In this document: piece after piece, positions 1 through 8,344 of the stretch | Layout: every line of letters starts with the position of its first letter | Position numbering within the stretch: position 1 is the first letter of the stretch | NCBI RefSeq assembly: GCF_002592005.1 | Contig: NZ_NVQF01000044.1 | Coordinates: 1-45,540, forward strand | Length of the DNA stretch: 45,540 nt | Direction of reading: 5' to 3' | DNA from: Mycolicibacterium palauense | GTDB taxonomy: Bacteria > Actinomycetota > Actinomycetes > Mycobacteriales > Mycobacteriaceae | Program-made: the position numbers and the translations under genes | Notes under the pieces: model-generated | Told to the model about the DNA's origin: nothing | Seen by the model: the letters and a program-made list of their open reading frames with translations, nothing else | Databases searched by the model: none

Positions 1-947
1 CCCCGGGCCGAGGCCCCTGCGGGGGCGGAGGCCGCGGAGGCGGCCGGGGCGGCGGGAAGGGCCGGCGTCGCGGACGTCAACGGCGACGCGGGCGAGGCCG
101 GGGCGGCCGGGGAAGCCGGGGAAGCTGTGGCCGGGTCGGTGACCCGGAAACCGTTGACGATGGCGTCGGTCGCGCCGGCCGCCGCGACGGCCTGGTTGAC
201 GGCCGTGGTCACCGACAGCGACACCAGGTACCGGTCCGCGCCGGCGGTGGCGATGACGTGGCGGCGCGAGGTGTTCAGCGTCATGTCGTTCTGCCGGTAG
301 GTGCCTTCGATCAGCGAGGACGGGAACCCGCCGAAGGTGGCCAGCGAGGCGTCGGTGGACTGCCAGTTCGTCAGCTGCTGGCTGTCGATGAACCCGTGGG
401 TGATCGCCTCCTCGGGATTGAAATCGCCGACCAGCCGGTACACCACGACCTGCGCGTTCGAGGTGTACAGGCCGTCGCCGCCGACCCGGTCGGCGATCAC
501 CGCGAACGCATCGGGGACGTTGGGATCGGGCACCTGGGTCCAGCCGGTCGGGACCGGCAGCGTGATGTGCAGGGCACGGAAGTCGCGCGGGTTCTGCGGC
601 TCCATCTGCACGCCCTTCTCACCGAAGTACTCGCGCAGGGTCCCGGAGCTGGCCGGCACCAGGGTGCTGACCGGCGCCGCGGGCACGACGGGGGCGGTGG
701 CGGCCTGTTGCTCGGCGATCTGCGGGGCGACCGCGACGGTGGTGGCCGCGTCCGCGGTCGCCGGAACCGGGCCGACGGTCTCGGGCACCACGACGGTCTG
801 GGTCACCGTGACCGGGGCCGGAACCGGCGGAGCCGGCGGCAGCGTCGGCTCGGCGGAGGCGGTGGCCCCCGCCAAGCCCACGACCCCGGCGACGCCTGTG
901 GCGACGCCACCGACCAGTACCCGCCAGCTACGGGCAGTTGCGAACAT
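1..947 (-). CDS. mtc28: Mtc28-like proline/alanine-rich secreted antigen (LpqN family), 3' end missing
   Basis: I translated this minus-strand frame directly; it is open from an ATG at 947 to the window edge, so the C-terminus is missing. The protein begins with a Sec signal peptide (Arg near residue 6, hydrophobic stretch rich in Val/Gly/Ala, AxA cleavage site before a Pro-rich segment). A Pro/Val/Thr linker to about residue 95 leads into a compact domain with the LpqN/LpqT features (ITLPVPTGW, DAFAVIADR, GGFPSSLIEGTY), then an Ala/Pro/Ser tail. Mycobacterial homologues are secreted 28 kDa antigens of unknown biochemical role. The location beside and divergent from leuS matches Rv0040c-Rv0041. 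A GGAAGGA ribosome site lies about ten bases before the ATG. Identity is fairly sure; function is not known. Confidence 0.85.
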   Translation of the reverse strand, partial: MFATARSWRVLVGGVATGVAGVVGLAGATASAEPTLPPAPPVPAPVTVTQTVVVPETVGPVPATADAATTVAVAPQIAEQQAATAPVVPAAPVSTLVPASSGTLREYFGEKGVQMEPQNPRDFRALHITLPVPTGWTQVPDPNVPDAFAVIADRVGGDGLYTSNAQVVVYRLVGDFNPEEAITHGFIDSQQLTNWQSTDASLATFGGFPSSLIEGTYRQNDMTLNTSRRHVIATAGADRYLVSLSVTTAVNQAVAAAGATDAIVNGFRVTDPATASPASPAAPASPASPLTSATPALPAAPAASAASAPAGASAR

Positions 948-973
948 CGACGGCCATCCTTCCGGGATCGCGT

Positions 974-996
974 GGTATCCGGACCGGGTATCCGGA
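974..996. repeat. Direct repeat in the mtc28 upstream region
   Basis: GGTATCCGGA occurs at 974-983 and again at 987-996, a 13-base period, just upstream of the mtc28 ribosome site. It could be a regulator site for mtc28; nothing shows which protein would bind. Confidence 0.5.
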
Positions 997-1136
997 TGTG
1001 TGCGGGTGCGCCTGTCACCCAAGCTCAGGGGGTGAATGTATCCACATCGCGGGGCAGTTCTGAAGGCCGCGGGCGCACCTGGAACCGAGCTGGAACCAAC
1101 CGCTGACCCCCCCGCGACGCAACCGAGACCAAGTTG

Positions 1137-1180
1137 TTGTCGGCGTCGTTGTCGCGTCCTTGTCGGCGTCGTTGTCGGCC
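1137..1180. repeat. Short tandem repeat in the mtc28-leuS intergenic region
   Basis: The 12-mer TTGTCGGCGTCG occurs at 1137-1148 and 1160-1171, with a degenerate 11-base copy between them and a truncated copy after (to 1180). It sits about 80 bases before the leuS start. It is not a coding or hairpin structure that I recognise. Confidence 0.55.
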
Positions 1181-1244
1181 CGGCCGGCGCGGGGGCGCAC
1201 GCCGCGACGGCCCGGCTGTTTTCCGACCCGCGGACATGCCCTTA

Positions 1245-1250
1245 TACCCT
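1245..1250 (+). promoter_or_regulatory. leuS -10 element, leaderless start
   Basis: TACCCT matches the actinobacterial -10 pattern TANNNT. Its last T would be -7, which places +1 on the G of the GTG at 1257, so the mRNA would begin at the start codon. No Shine-Dalgarno sequence is visible. Confidence 0.6.
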
Positions 1251-1256
1251 GGTGCG

Positions 1257-4136
1257 GTGAGCGAAACCCCGACCGCAGGCCCGGCCGGCACCCCGGTGGA
1301 GGAAACACCCCGTTACCGCTACAACGCAGAGCTGGCGGGCCGGATCGAACAGAGCTGGCAGACCAACTGGGCCCGGTTGGGCACCTTCAACGTGCCCAAC
1401 CCGGTGGGTTCGCTGGCACCACCCGACGGGTCCGCGGTGCCGGCGGACAAGATGTTCGTCCAGGACATGTTCCCCTACCCGTCCGGGGAGGGCCTGCACG
1501 TCGGCCACCCGCTGGGCTACATCGCCACCGACGTCTATGCCCGCTATTTCCGGATGCATGGCCGCAATGTGCTGCATGCGTTGGGTTTCGACTCGTTCGG
1601 GTTGCCCGCCGAGCAGTACGCGGTGCAGACGGGAACCCACCCGCGCACCCGCACCGAGGCCAATATCGTCAACTTCCGGCGCCAGCTCGGCCGGCTGGGT
1701 CTGGGTCACGACTCGCGGCGCAGCTTCTCCACCACCGACGTCGACTACTACAAGTGGACTCAGTGGATCTTCCTGCAGATCTACAATTCCTGGTTCGACC
1801 CCGCCGCCGGCAAGGCCCGGCCGATCGCCGAGCTGATCGCCGAGTTCGACTCGGGTACAAGAACACTCGATGACGGTCGAGATTGGGCGGAACTGACGGC
1901 CCACCAGCGGGCCGAGGTGGTCGACGGACACCGGCTGGTCTACCGGGCCGACTCGATGGTCAACTGGTGCCCGGGCCTGGGCACGGTGCTGGCCAACGAG
2001 GAGGTCACCTCCGACGGCCGCAGTGATCGCGGTAACTTCCCCGTGTTCCGGAAACGGCTGCGGCAGTGGATGATGCGGATCACCGCGTACTCCGAGCGGC
2101 TGCTGGAGGATCTCGATGTGCTGGATTGGCCGGACAAGGTCAAGACCATGCAACGAAACTGGATCGGCCGATCGACGGGCGCCGCGGTGCTGTTCTCGGC
2201 GGGCGCCTCCTCGGCGCCGGTGGACATCGAGGTCTTCACCACCAGGCCCGACACCCTGTTCGGGGCGACCTATCTGGTGCTGGCCCCCGAGCACGAGCTG
2301 GTGGACCGGCTCACCGAGCAGGCCTGGCCGCAGGGCACCGACGAACGCTGGACCTACGGCGCGGCCACCCCGGCCGAGGCGGTCGCGGCCTACCGCAAGG
2401 CGATCGCGGCGAAGTCCGACCTGGAGCGCCAGGAGAACAAGACCAAGACCGGGGTGTTCCTCGGCGGCTACGCGGTCAACCCGGTCAACGGGAGCCCGGT
2501 ACCCGTCTTCATCGCCGACTACGTCCTGGTCGGGTACGGCACCGGCGCGATCATGGCCGTACCGGGCCACGACGCCCGGGACTGGGAATTCGCCCAGGAA
2601 TTCGGCCTGCCGATCGTGGAAGTCATTGCCGGGGGCGATGTCTCGCAAGGGGCCTACACCGGTGACGGCGTGCTGGTGAACTCGGGCGACCTCGACGGCT
2701 CCGAGGTCGCGGCGGCCAAGGCGGCGGTCACCGCACGGCTGGCCGAGTCGGGGCGGGGCAGCGCCCGCATCGAGTACAAACTGCGCGACTGGCTGTTCGC
2801 CAGGCAGCGGTACTGGGGCGAGCCGTTCCCGGTCGTCTACGACGCCGACGGCGGCGCCCACGGGCTGCCCGAATCGGCGCTGCCTGTCGAACTGCCCGAC
2901 GTCCCCGACTACTCGCCGGTGCTCTTCGACCCCGACGACGCCGGCAGCGAGCCGTCCCCGCCGCTGGCCAAGGCGACCGAGTGGGTGCACGTCGAGCTCG
3001 ACCTCGGCGACGGCCTGCGGTCCTACACCCGGGACACGAACGTGATGCCGCAGTGGGCGGGCAGCTCCTGGTACGAGCTGCGTTACTGCGATCCGCACAA
3101 TCCGGACTCGTTCTGCGCCAAGGAGAACGAGGCCTACTGGATGGGGCCGCGGCCGGAGACGCACGGGGCCAAAGACCCCGGTGGGGTGGATCTGTACGTC
3201 GGCGGCGTCGAACACGCCGTGCTGCATCTGCTGTATTCGCGGTTCTGGCACAAGGTCCTCCACGACCTCGGCTACGTCAGCTCCCGCGAGCCGTACCGGC
3301 GCCTGGTCAACCAGGGCTACATCCAGGCCTTCGCCTACACCGACGCCCGCGGCACCTACGTGCCGGCCGCCGAGGTGACCGAACGCGACGGCAGGTTCTA
3401 CTGGCCCGGACCCGACGGCGAGATCGAGGTCAACCAGGAGTTCGGCAAGATCGGTAAGAGCCTGAAGAACTCGGTCTCGCCCGACGAGATCTGCGACGAG
3501 TTCGGCGCCGACACCCTGCGCGTCTACGAGATGTCGATGGGCCCGCTGGAGGCCTCGCGGCCCTGGGCGACCAAGGATGTCGTCGGCGCCCACCGGTTCC
3601 TGCAGCGGGTGTGGCGCCTGGTCGTCGACGAGGCGAGCGGCGAGGTGAGGGTGACCCCCGACGCCGAGCCCGACGAGGCGACGCTCAAGGCGCTGCACCG
3701 CACCATCGCCGGGGTGTCCGAGGACTACGCGCAGCTGCGCAACAACACCGCGGCGGCCAAGCTGATCGAGTACACCAACCACCTGACCAAGGAGGCGGTC
3801 ACGGCCGCCGCGGCGATCGAACCGCTGGTGCTCATGCTGGCGCCGCTGGCCCCGCATCTGGCCGAGGAACTGTGGCAGCGCCTGGGCCACGAGTCCTCGC
3901 TGGCGCACGGCCCGTTCCCGGTGGCCGACCCGGCCTATCTGACCGAGGACACCGTGGAGTATCCGGTCCAGGTCAACGGCAAGGTCCGGGGCCGCATCAC
4001 GGTGCCGGCCGACGCCGACAAGGCGACGCTGGAGGCGGCCGCACTGGCCGACGAGAAGGTCCTGGCGTTCCTGGACGGCGCGACCCCGAAGAAGGTCATC
4101 GTGGTGCCCGGCAAGCTGGTCAATATCGTCGCCTGA
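1257..4136 (+). CDS. leuS: Leucyl-tRNA synthetase
   Basis: Cytoplasmic class Ia aminoacyl-tRNA synthetase that charges tRNA-Leu with leucine using ATP. The 959-residue protein has the HIGH motif as HVGH (about residue 82), the CP1 editing domain (TTRPDTLFGATY, GYGTGAIMAVPGHD), a KMSKS motif as KIGKS (about 731), and the C-terminal VNGKVRGR domain. Length and sequence are those of the full mycobacterial enzyme. I chose the GTG at 1257: homology begins there (the SETPTAGPAG stretch is like the known N-terminus) and a -10 element lies exactly six bases before it. An in-frame ATG at 1236 and an open frame back to 1134 are less likely. The stop codon lies inside the tandem repeat that follows. Convergent with the SDR gene. 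Confidence 0.97.
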   Translation: MSETPTAGPAGTPVEETPRYRYNAELAGRIEQSWQTNWARLGTFNVPNPVGSLAPPDGSAVPADKMFVQDMFPYPSGEGLHVGHPLGYIATDVYARYFRMHGRNVLHALGFDSFGLPAEQYAVQTGTHPRTRTEANIVNFRRQLGRLGLGHDSRRSFSTTDVDYYKWTQWIFLQIYNSWFDPAAGKARPIAELIAEFDSGTRTLDDGRDWAELTAHQRAEVVDGHRLVYRADSMVNWCPGLGTVLANEEVTSDGRSDRGNFPVFRKRLRQWMMRITAYSERLLEDLDVLDWPDKVKTMQRNWIGRSTGAAVLFSAGASSAPVDIEVFTTRPDTLFGATYLVLAPEHELVDRLTEQAWPQGTDERWTYGAATPAEAVAAYRKAIAAKSDLERQENKTKTGVFLGGYAVNPVNGSPVPVFIADYVLVGYGTGAIMAVPGHDARDWEFAQEFGLPIVEVIAGGDVSQGAYTGDGVLVNSGDLDGSEVAAAKAAVTARLAESGRGSARIEYKLRDWLFARQRYWGEPFPVVYDADGGAHGLPESALPVELPDVPDYSPVLFDPDDAGSEPSPPLAKATEWVHVELDLGDGLRSYTRDTNVMPQWAGSSWYELRYCDPHNPDSFCAKENEAYWMGPRPETHGAKDPGGVDLYVGGVEHAVLHLLYSRFWHKVLHDLGYVSSREPYRRLVNQGYIQAFAYTDARGTYVPAAEVTERDGRFYWPGPDGEIEVNQEFGKIGKSLKNSVSPDEICDEFGADTLRVYEMSMGPLEASRPWATKDVVGAHRFLQRVWRLVVDEASGEVRVTPDAEPDEATLKALHRTIAGVSEDYAQLRNNTAAAKLIEYTNHLTKEAVTAAAAIEPLVLMLAPLAPHLAEELWQRLGHESSLAHGPFPVADPAYLTEDTVEYPVQVNGKVRGRITVPADADKATLEAAALADEKVLAFLDGATPKKVIVVPGKLVNIVA

Positions 4137-4231
4137 CGGAGTCGGGCAATGTGACCGGCCTGACGGAGTCGGGCAATGTGACCGGCCTGACGGAGTCGGG
4201 CGATGTGACGGGCCTGACGGAGTCGGGCCGG
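4132..4231. repeat. 27-bp tandem repeat (minisatellite) overlapping the leuS stop codon
   Basis: Unit starts at CCTGACGGAGTCGGGCAATG and has a period of 27. Copies are at 4132-4158, 4159-4185, 4186-4212 (two changes) and a partial one at 4213-4231. The first copy supplies the TGA of leuS; the array then fills the convergent gap before the SDR gene. A period divisible by three keeps every frame the same from copy to copy. Confidence 0.9.
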
Positions 4232-4233
4232 GG

Positions 4234-4899
4234 TCAGGCGGGGCGGATGACCACCTCGTGGACGTCGGCGTCGCGGGGGGTGGAGACCACCTCGGCCACC
4301 ATCCCGGCGACCGTCTCCGGTCGCAGGAACTGTCCGGGGTCGTAGTCCCTGCCCTCGTAGGCGATCAGGGTGCGTTGCATGTCGGTGGCGATGCGGCCCG
4401 GATGCACCGAGGACACCCGAAGCCGGGGCTCGTCGGCGCGCAGCGAGTCGGCGAATGCGCGCAGCGCGAACTTGCTCGCCGAGTAGGAGGCCAGCCCGGG
4501 TGAAGCGTTGCGCCCGGAACCGGAGTTGATGAAGACCACCTGACCGGCGGCCGCGCGCAGGGCCGGCAGCAGCGCCAGGGTCAAAGCCACCGCGCCGATC
4601 ACATTGACCTGCATGGTTGTTCGCCACTGTTCGACGGTCGACTCGGCGACCCGGCCGGGGATGGCGACCCCGGCGTTGTGCACCAGAACGTCCAGCTCGG
4701 CGGGCGGCTCGGCCACCGGGCCCAGCGGGTCGTCGTCGGCGAGGTCCAGGGGCACGACGGTGGCCCCGAGCTGGTCGGCGACCGCCTGCAACTGCGGGGA
4801 GGGGCGCCCGCCGAGCAGCAGCGAGTGGGTGGGGGCCAGTGCCTCTGCGATGGCGGTGCCCAGCCCCCGGGATGCGCCGGTGATCAGTGCGGTCGGCAT
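4234..4899 (-). CDS. Short-chain dehydrogenase/reductase
   Basis: Cytoplasmic NAD(P)-dependent oxidoreductase of the classical SDR family, 221 residues, substrate unknown. The Rossmann cofactor motif TGASRGLG lies near residue 7, the NAG motif follows in the middle, the catalytic Ser is in SGSGRNASPG, and the YSASK motif supplies Tyr and Lys. A PGRIATDM segment follows, as is usual. The start is the ATG at 4899, because the nucleotide-binding motif begins seven residues later; a longer frame to 5013 would add an unrelated tail. A TAGGGT -10 element lies seven bases before the ATG, so the transcript is nearly leaderless. It converges on leuS and is divergent from the glucosylglycerate hydrolase gene. 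Confidence 0.9.
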   Translation of the reverse strand: MPTALITGASRGLGTAIAEALAPTHSLLLGGRPSPQLQAVADQLGATVVPLDLADDDPLGPVAEPPAELDVLVHNAGVAIPGRVAESTVEQWRTTMQVNVIGAVALTLALLPALRAAAGQVVFINSGSGRNASPGLASYSASKFALRAFADSLRADEPRLRVSSVHPGRIATDMQRTLIAYEGRDYDPGQFLRPETVAGMVAEVVSTPRDADVHEVVIRPA

Positions 4900-4990
4900 A
4901 CCGGCCACCCTAGCCGGGCCGCGGGTGTGCCAGCGGTCACCCGGGGTCCTCACCGCGCGAGCACAGGCGACGCGACGCAGAATGGAGGGC

Positions 4991-6331
4991 GTGGCCCATG
5001 ATCCCACCTTCACCCCGACGCAGCTCGCGGCCCGCGCCGCCTATCTGCTGCGCGGCAATGACCTGGGGGTTATGACCACGGCGGCACCGCTGCTGTACCC
5101 GCACATGTGGAGCTGGGACGCGGCGTTCGTCGCGGTGGGACTGGCGCCGTTGAGCGTCGAACGCGCCGTCGTCGAGCTCGACACCCTGTTGTCGGCGCAG
5201 TGGGCCAACGGGATGATTCCCCACATCGTGTTCGCCAACGGCGTCGACGGGTACTTCCCGGGCCCGGCGCGCTGGGCGTGCTCGGCCCTGTCCGCCCACG
5301 CACCGCTGAACCGGCACACCTCCGGTATCACCCAACCGCCGGTGCACGCCATCGCGGTGCAGCGCATCCTGGACCACGCGCGCAACCGCGGCCGGTCCAC
5401 GCGCGCGGTCGCCGAGGCGTTCCTGGACCGCCGGTGGAGCGATCTGGTGCGCTGGCACCGCTGGCTGGCCGAGTGTCGCGATCAGAATTCCCACGGCAGG
5501 ATCACGCTGTACCACGGCTGGGAGTCGGGAATGGACAACTCCCCGCGCTGGGATACCGCCTACGCCAACGTCGTTCCCGGTGAGGTGCCCGAGTACCAGC
5601 GCGAGGACAACCACATCATCACCGACCCGAGCCAGCGGCCCTCCGACGGCGAGTACGACCGGTACCTGTGGCTGCTGGAGGAGATGAAGGCCGCCCGCTA
5701 CGACGACGACCTGCTGCCCAAGGAGATGAGCTTCGCGGTCGAGGACGTGTTCGTCTCGGCGGTGTTCTCGTTGGCATGCACCGTGCTCGCCGAGATCGGT
5801 GAGGACTACAAGCGTCCCCGCGCCGACGTGCGCGATCTCTACGGGTGGGCCGACCGGTTCCGTACCGGCGTGGTGGAGACCGCCGACGAACGCACCGGCG
5901 CCGCACGTGATTTCGACGTCCGCACCAACAGGCTGATCACCACCGAGACGGTGGCCCAGTTCGCGCCGCTGCTCTGCGGGGGGCTGGCCCACGACCGCGA
6001 GCGCACGCTGCTGAAACTGCTTGAGGGGCCGCGGTTCTGCGGTCACCCGGACCTGAAGTACGCGCTCATCCCGTCCACCTCGCCGGTCTCGCGGGATTTC
6101 CGGCCCCGCGAATACTGGCGCGGCCCGGTGTGGCCGGTGATGACGTGGCTGTTCTCCTGGGCCTTCGCCCGCCGGGGCTGGGCGGAGCGGTCCCGGATGC
6201 TGCGGCAGGAGGGCCTGCGTCAGGCCAGCGACGGAACCTTCGCCGAGTACTACGAGCCGTTCACCGGGGAGCCGCTGGGCAGCATGCAGCAATCCTGGAC
6301 CGCCGCAGCGGTGTTGGACTGGTTGGGCTGA
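4991..6331 (+). CDS. ggh: Glucosylglycerate hydrolase (GH63)
   Basis: Hydrolyses glucosylglycerate (and in the known enzyme also mannosylglycerate) to the sugar and glycerate. Glucosylglycerate is a compatible solute that rapidly growing mycobacteria accumulate under nitrogen limitation. The 446-residue sequence closely follows the Mycolicibacterium hassiacum GgH as I remember it. With the GTG at 4991 as residue 1, key positions fall where they do there: W42-D43 in MWSWD, D182 in GWESGMD, and E419 in FAEYYEP (acid/base pair D182/E419). An in-frame ATG at 4982 is an alternative start, but the GTG gives the family N-terminus and GGAGG precedes it closely. No signal peptide, so cytoplasmic. It ends 11 bases from the convergent MarR gene. 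Confidence 0.93.
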   Translation: MAHDPTFTPTQLAARAAYLLRGNDLGVMTTAAPLLYPHMWSWDAAFVAVGLAPLSVERAVVELDTLLSAQWANGMIPHIVFANGVDGYFPGPARWACSALSAHAPLNRHTSGITQPPVHAIAVQRILDHARNRGRSTRAVAEAFLDRRWSDLVRWHRWLAECRDQNSHGRITLYHGWESGMDNSPRWDTAYANVVPGEVPEYQREDNHIITDPSQRPSDGEYDRYLWLLEEMKAARYDDDLLPKEMSFAVEDVFVSAVFSLACTVLAEIGEDYKRPRADVRDLYGWADRFRTGVVETADERTGAARDFDVRTNRLITTETVAQFAPLLCGGLAHDRERTLLKLLEGPRFCGHPDLKYALIPSTSPVSRDFRPREYWRGPVWPVMTWLFSWAFARRGWAERSRMLRQEGLRQASDGTFAEYYEPFTGEPLGSMQQSWTAAAVLDWLG

Positions 6332-6342
6332 GCGCTCGCGGA

Positions 6343-6900
6343 CTAGCCCGAGTGCTGGACGGCGATGGCGCTGTCGTTGGCAGCGCTACCGGCAGGGTTA
6401 GTGGCACCGGGGACGGCGTTCTCGCCGGACTCCCCGCAGGCCTGCTCCCCGCAGGCGAGCCGCTCCAGCGGGGCCAGGGCGTCCTGCAGGGTGATCAGGT
6501 CACCGGGCGTGAGCTGCTGCAGCATCGCGGCCAGCCGCGCCCGCCGGTTGGCCAGCGCCTCGGCGTGCGACGCATGGCCCTTGGGGGTGATGTCGACGAG
6601 TACGGCGCGCAGGTCGGAGGGGTCGCGGGAGCGTTTGACCAGGCCCAGCTTCTCCAGCCGGCGGATCGCCACGGTGGTGGTGGGGGTACGGACCCGTTCG
6701 TGGGTGGCCAGGTCGGTCATCCGCATCGGACCCTGCTCCAGGAGGGTGACCAGAATGGACAGTTGCGCCAGGGTCAGGTCCCCGGCCGCCGGGTTGTCGG
6801 CATCGCTTCGGCGCAGCACCGAGAACAGTTTGGACAGTGTCCGGTGCAGCCCCTCTGCAAGCGCGGTCACCTCAGCGGGGGTGGCGTCGCTTTCTGCCAT
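6343..6900 (-). CDS. MarR-family transcriptional regulator
   Basis: A 185-residue winged-helix regulator. The MarR core runs from about residue 35 (LTLAQLSILVTLLEQGPMRMTDLA) through the recognition helix (TPTTTVAIRRLEKLGLVKRSRDPSDLRAV) to the wing and the C-terminal dimer helices. A Gly/Glu/Asn-rich tail of roughly 40 residues follows. Its position and sequence match Rv0042c. The ATG at 6900 is preceded by TAGACT (6909-6914 on this strand), which would start the mRNA two bases before the ATG. It is divergent from the membrane protein gene starting near 7034, a possible target. The ligand is unknown. Confidence 0.88.
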   Translation of the reverse strand: MAESDATPAEVTALAEGLHRTLSKLFSVLRRSDADNPAAGDLTLAQLSILVTLLEQGPMRMTDLATHERVRTPTTTVAIRRLEKLGLVKRSRDPSDLRAVLVDITPKGHASHAEALANRRARLAAMLQQLTPGDLITLQDALAPLERLACGEQACGESGENAVPGATNPAGSAANDSAIAVQHSG

Positions 6901-7033
6901 AGTTCGACAGTCTAACGTGTCAGTGCCGGTCATTCTCGGTGCTCGCGGGTATTTCTGACATGCTTGTGAATTCCGGGCCAACCGGCGGCGGCGGGGTCAA
7001 ACCGGGGATCCGAACCGCCCGACACTTCCCACG

Positions 7034-7663
7034 GTGAGGTCGATAATCCAACTGATGCGCAATCCTCTCAGCGGCCGGGGACCCAAGGCCACGATGCTGG
7101 CCATCCTGGCGACGATCGGAATCCTGGCCATCGTGATCGGGGCATTGGCCGGGGTGCTGGTGCCGCTGCTGTACCAGAAGATGGCGCCGGCACCGGTGCA
7201 GGCCGGCCCCAGCACCACGGCGGTGGCCCCGGTGATCGGCCGCCCGATCGCGGTCCGCCCGGTGATCGAGGTGCGTGGCACCGCGCCGGAGGCCTGCATG
7301 ACCGTCGGGCCGGTGGCCCCCGCCGAACCGCTGTCGGCGTGCAACATCGAGAAGACGGCGATGTTCTCGCTGGGGCCGGTGGCCTTGGAGCTGAACGTCA
7401 CTGCCGCCGAGGTCTACCCGGCGCCGGCCGAGAACGGCACCCTGGCGGTGCGGGTGGATCTGACGCCAGAGTCCAGCGAGGCCTTCGGTGACTACACCGC
7501 CACCCAGGTGGGAAAGCAGGTCGCGCTGTTGCACGACGCGGTGGTGCTCTCGGCGCCGTCGATCTCCCGGGAGATCCGTGGGGGATCGTTGCTGCTCTCC
7601 GGTGAATTCACCCCCGAGCAGGCCGACGACCTGGCCCGGATGCTGCGCGACGACGGGCGCTGA
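7034..7663 (+). CDS. Membrane-anchored protein with SecDF P1-head-like domain
   Basis: A 209-residue protein with one N-terminal transmembrane helix (about residues 20-46, TMLAILATIGILAIVIGALAGVLVPLL) and an outside domain. The C-terminal part (QVALLHDAVVLSAPSISREIRGGSLLLSGEFTPEQADDLARML) resembles the P1 head subdomain of SecD/SecDF, where a similar segment precedes the membrane channel. The rest of SecD is absent, so this is not a translocase. Two Cys (EACMTVG and SACNIE) may form a disulfide. The start could be the GTG at 7034 or the ATG at 7055; neither has a clear ribosome site. Divergent from the MarR gene. Domain assignment is by pattern and moderately sure. Confidence 0.75.
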   Translation: MRSIIQLMRNPLSGRGPKATMLAILATIGILAIVIGALAGVLVPLLYQKMAPAPVQAGPSTTAVAPVIGRPIAVRPVIEVRGTAPEACMTVGPVAPAEPLSACNIEKTAMFSLGPVALELNVTAAEVYPAPAENGTLAVRVDLTPESSEAFGDYTATQVGKQVALLHDAVVLSAPSISREIRGGSLLLSGEFTPEQADDLARMLRDDGR

Positions 7664-7672
7664 GCGCGGGAG

Positions 7673-8332
7673 TCAGCGCGGCGCCTCGATGATCCCGCGG
7701 CGGGCCAGCTCGGTGAGCATGATCTCGGCCATCAGCTGGGCCCGGCCGGTGTTGGCGGCCCGGGCCGCCTCCGGGTCGCCCCCGGCGATGGCGGTCACCT
7801 CGGCCTCCAGGAACGGCAGCAGTTGTTCGCGGCTGGCCTGGTAGACCGCCCAGAAGGGGCGGGGGAGGAAACTCTGCGAGGCGCGGATCAGTGCGAGCAG
7901 GCGTGGGCCGGCATAGGTTTCGCACAGTGTGCGCCGGAATTCGAACGCGGCGTCCTGGAATGCTCCGGGTTCGGAGGCCCGGCGCATCGTCTGCAACCGT
8001 CGTTCCAGTTCGGCCAGCAGCGCCGGATTCCGGTCGGCGGCCGCGCGCGCCGAGGCCAGCCCGGTCAGCAGCCCGTGCAGCTCGTGGTACTCGCGCACCA
8101 CGGACTCGTCGAACCGTTCCACGAAGGCACCGCGGTGGTAGCGGGTGGTCAGGATGCCGTCGTGTTCGAGCTGGACGACGGCCTCCTGCACGGGCACGCG
8201 GCTGACGCCGAGGTCTTGGGCGAGTTCGTTGCGGTCGATGCGGTCCCCGGTGCGCAGCTTTCCGGTCAGGATGAGGTTGACCACGTGCGCGACGACCTGG
8301 TCCTTCTCCTTGGCCCCGTACTTCTTGGGCAT
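7673..8332 (-). CDS. GntR-family regulator with FCD-type ligand domain
   Basis: A 219-residue DNA-binding protein. The N-terminal GntR winged helix contains GDRIDRNELAQDLGVSRVPVQEAVVQLEHDGILTTRYHRGAFV (about residues 29-72). An all-helical FCD-like effector domain follows, with the EYHELHGLL, AFEFRRTL and GDPEAARAA segments. It lies 12 bases after the LLM oxidoreductase gene on the same strand and matches Rv0043c, which has the same partner, so the two are probably co-transcribed. The ligand may be an organic acid, as for many FCD regulators, but that is family knowledge only. Confidence 0.88.
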   Translation of the reverse strand: MPKKYGAKEKDQVVAHVVNLILTGKLRTGDRIDRNELAQDLGVSRVPVQEAVVQLEHDGILTTRYHRGAFVERFDESVVREYHELHGLLTGLASARAAADRNPALLAELERRLQTMRRASEPGAFQDAAFEFRRTLCETYAGPRLLALIRASQSFLPRPFWAVYQASREQLLPFLEAEVTAIAGGDPEAARAANTGRAQLMAEIMLTELARRGIIEAPR

Positions 8333-8344
8333 GAGAGACCGAGG

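Noticed and set aside
1242..3908. 888-residue open frame antisense to leuS
   Set aside because: Result of high-GC codon use on the opposite strand; Arg/Gly/Val-rich translation without any family motif, while leuS is certain.
4137..4345. Repeat-encoded peptide (nine-residue repeat with TESG) downstream of leuS
   Set aside because: It is only the minisatellite read in another frame; no ribosome site and it runs into the antisense of the SDR gene.
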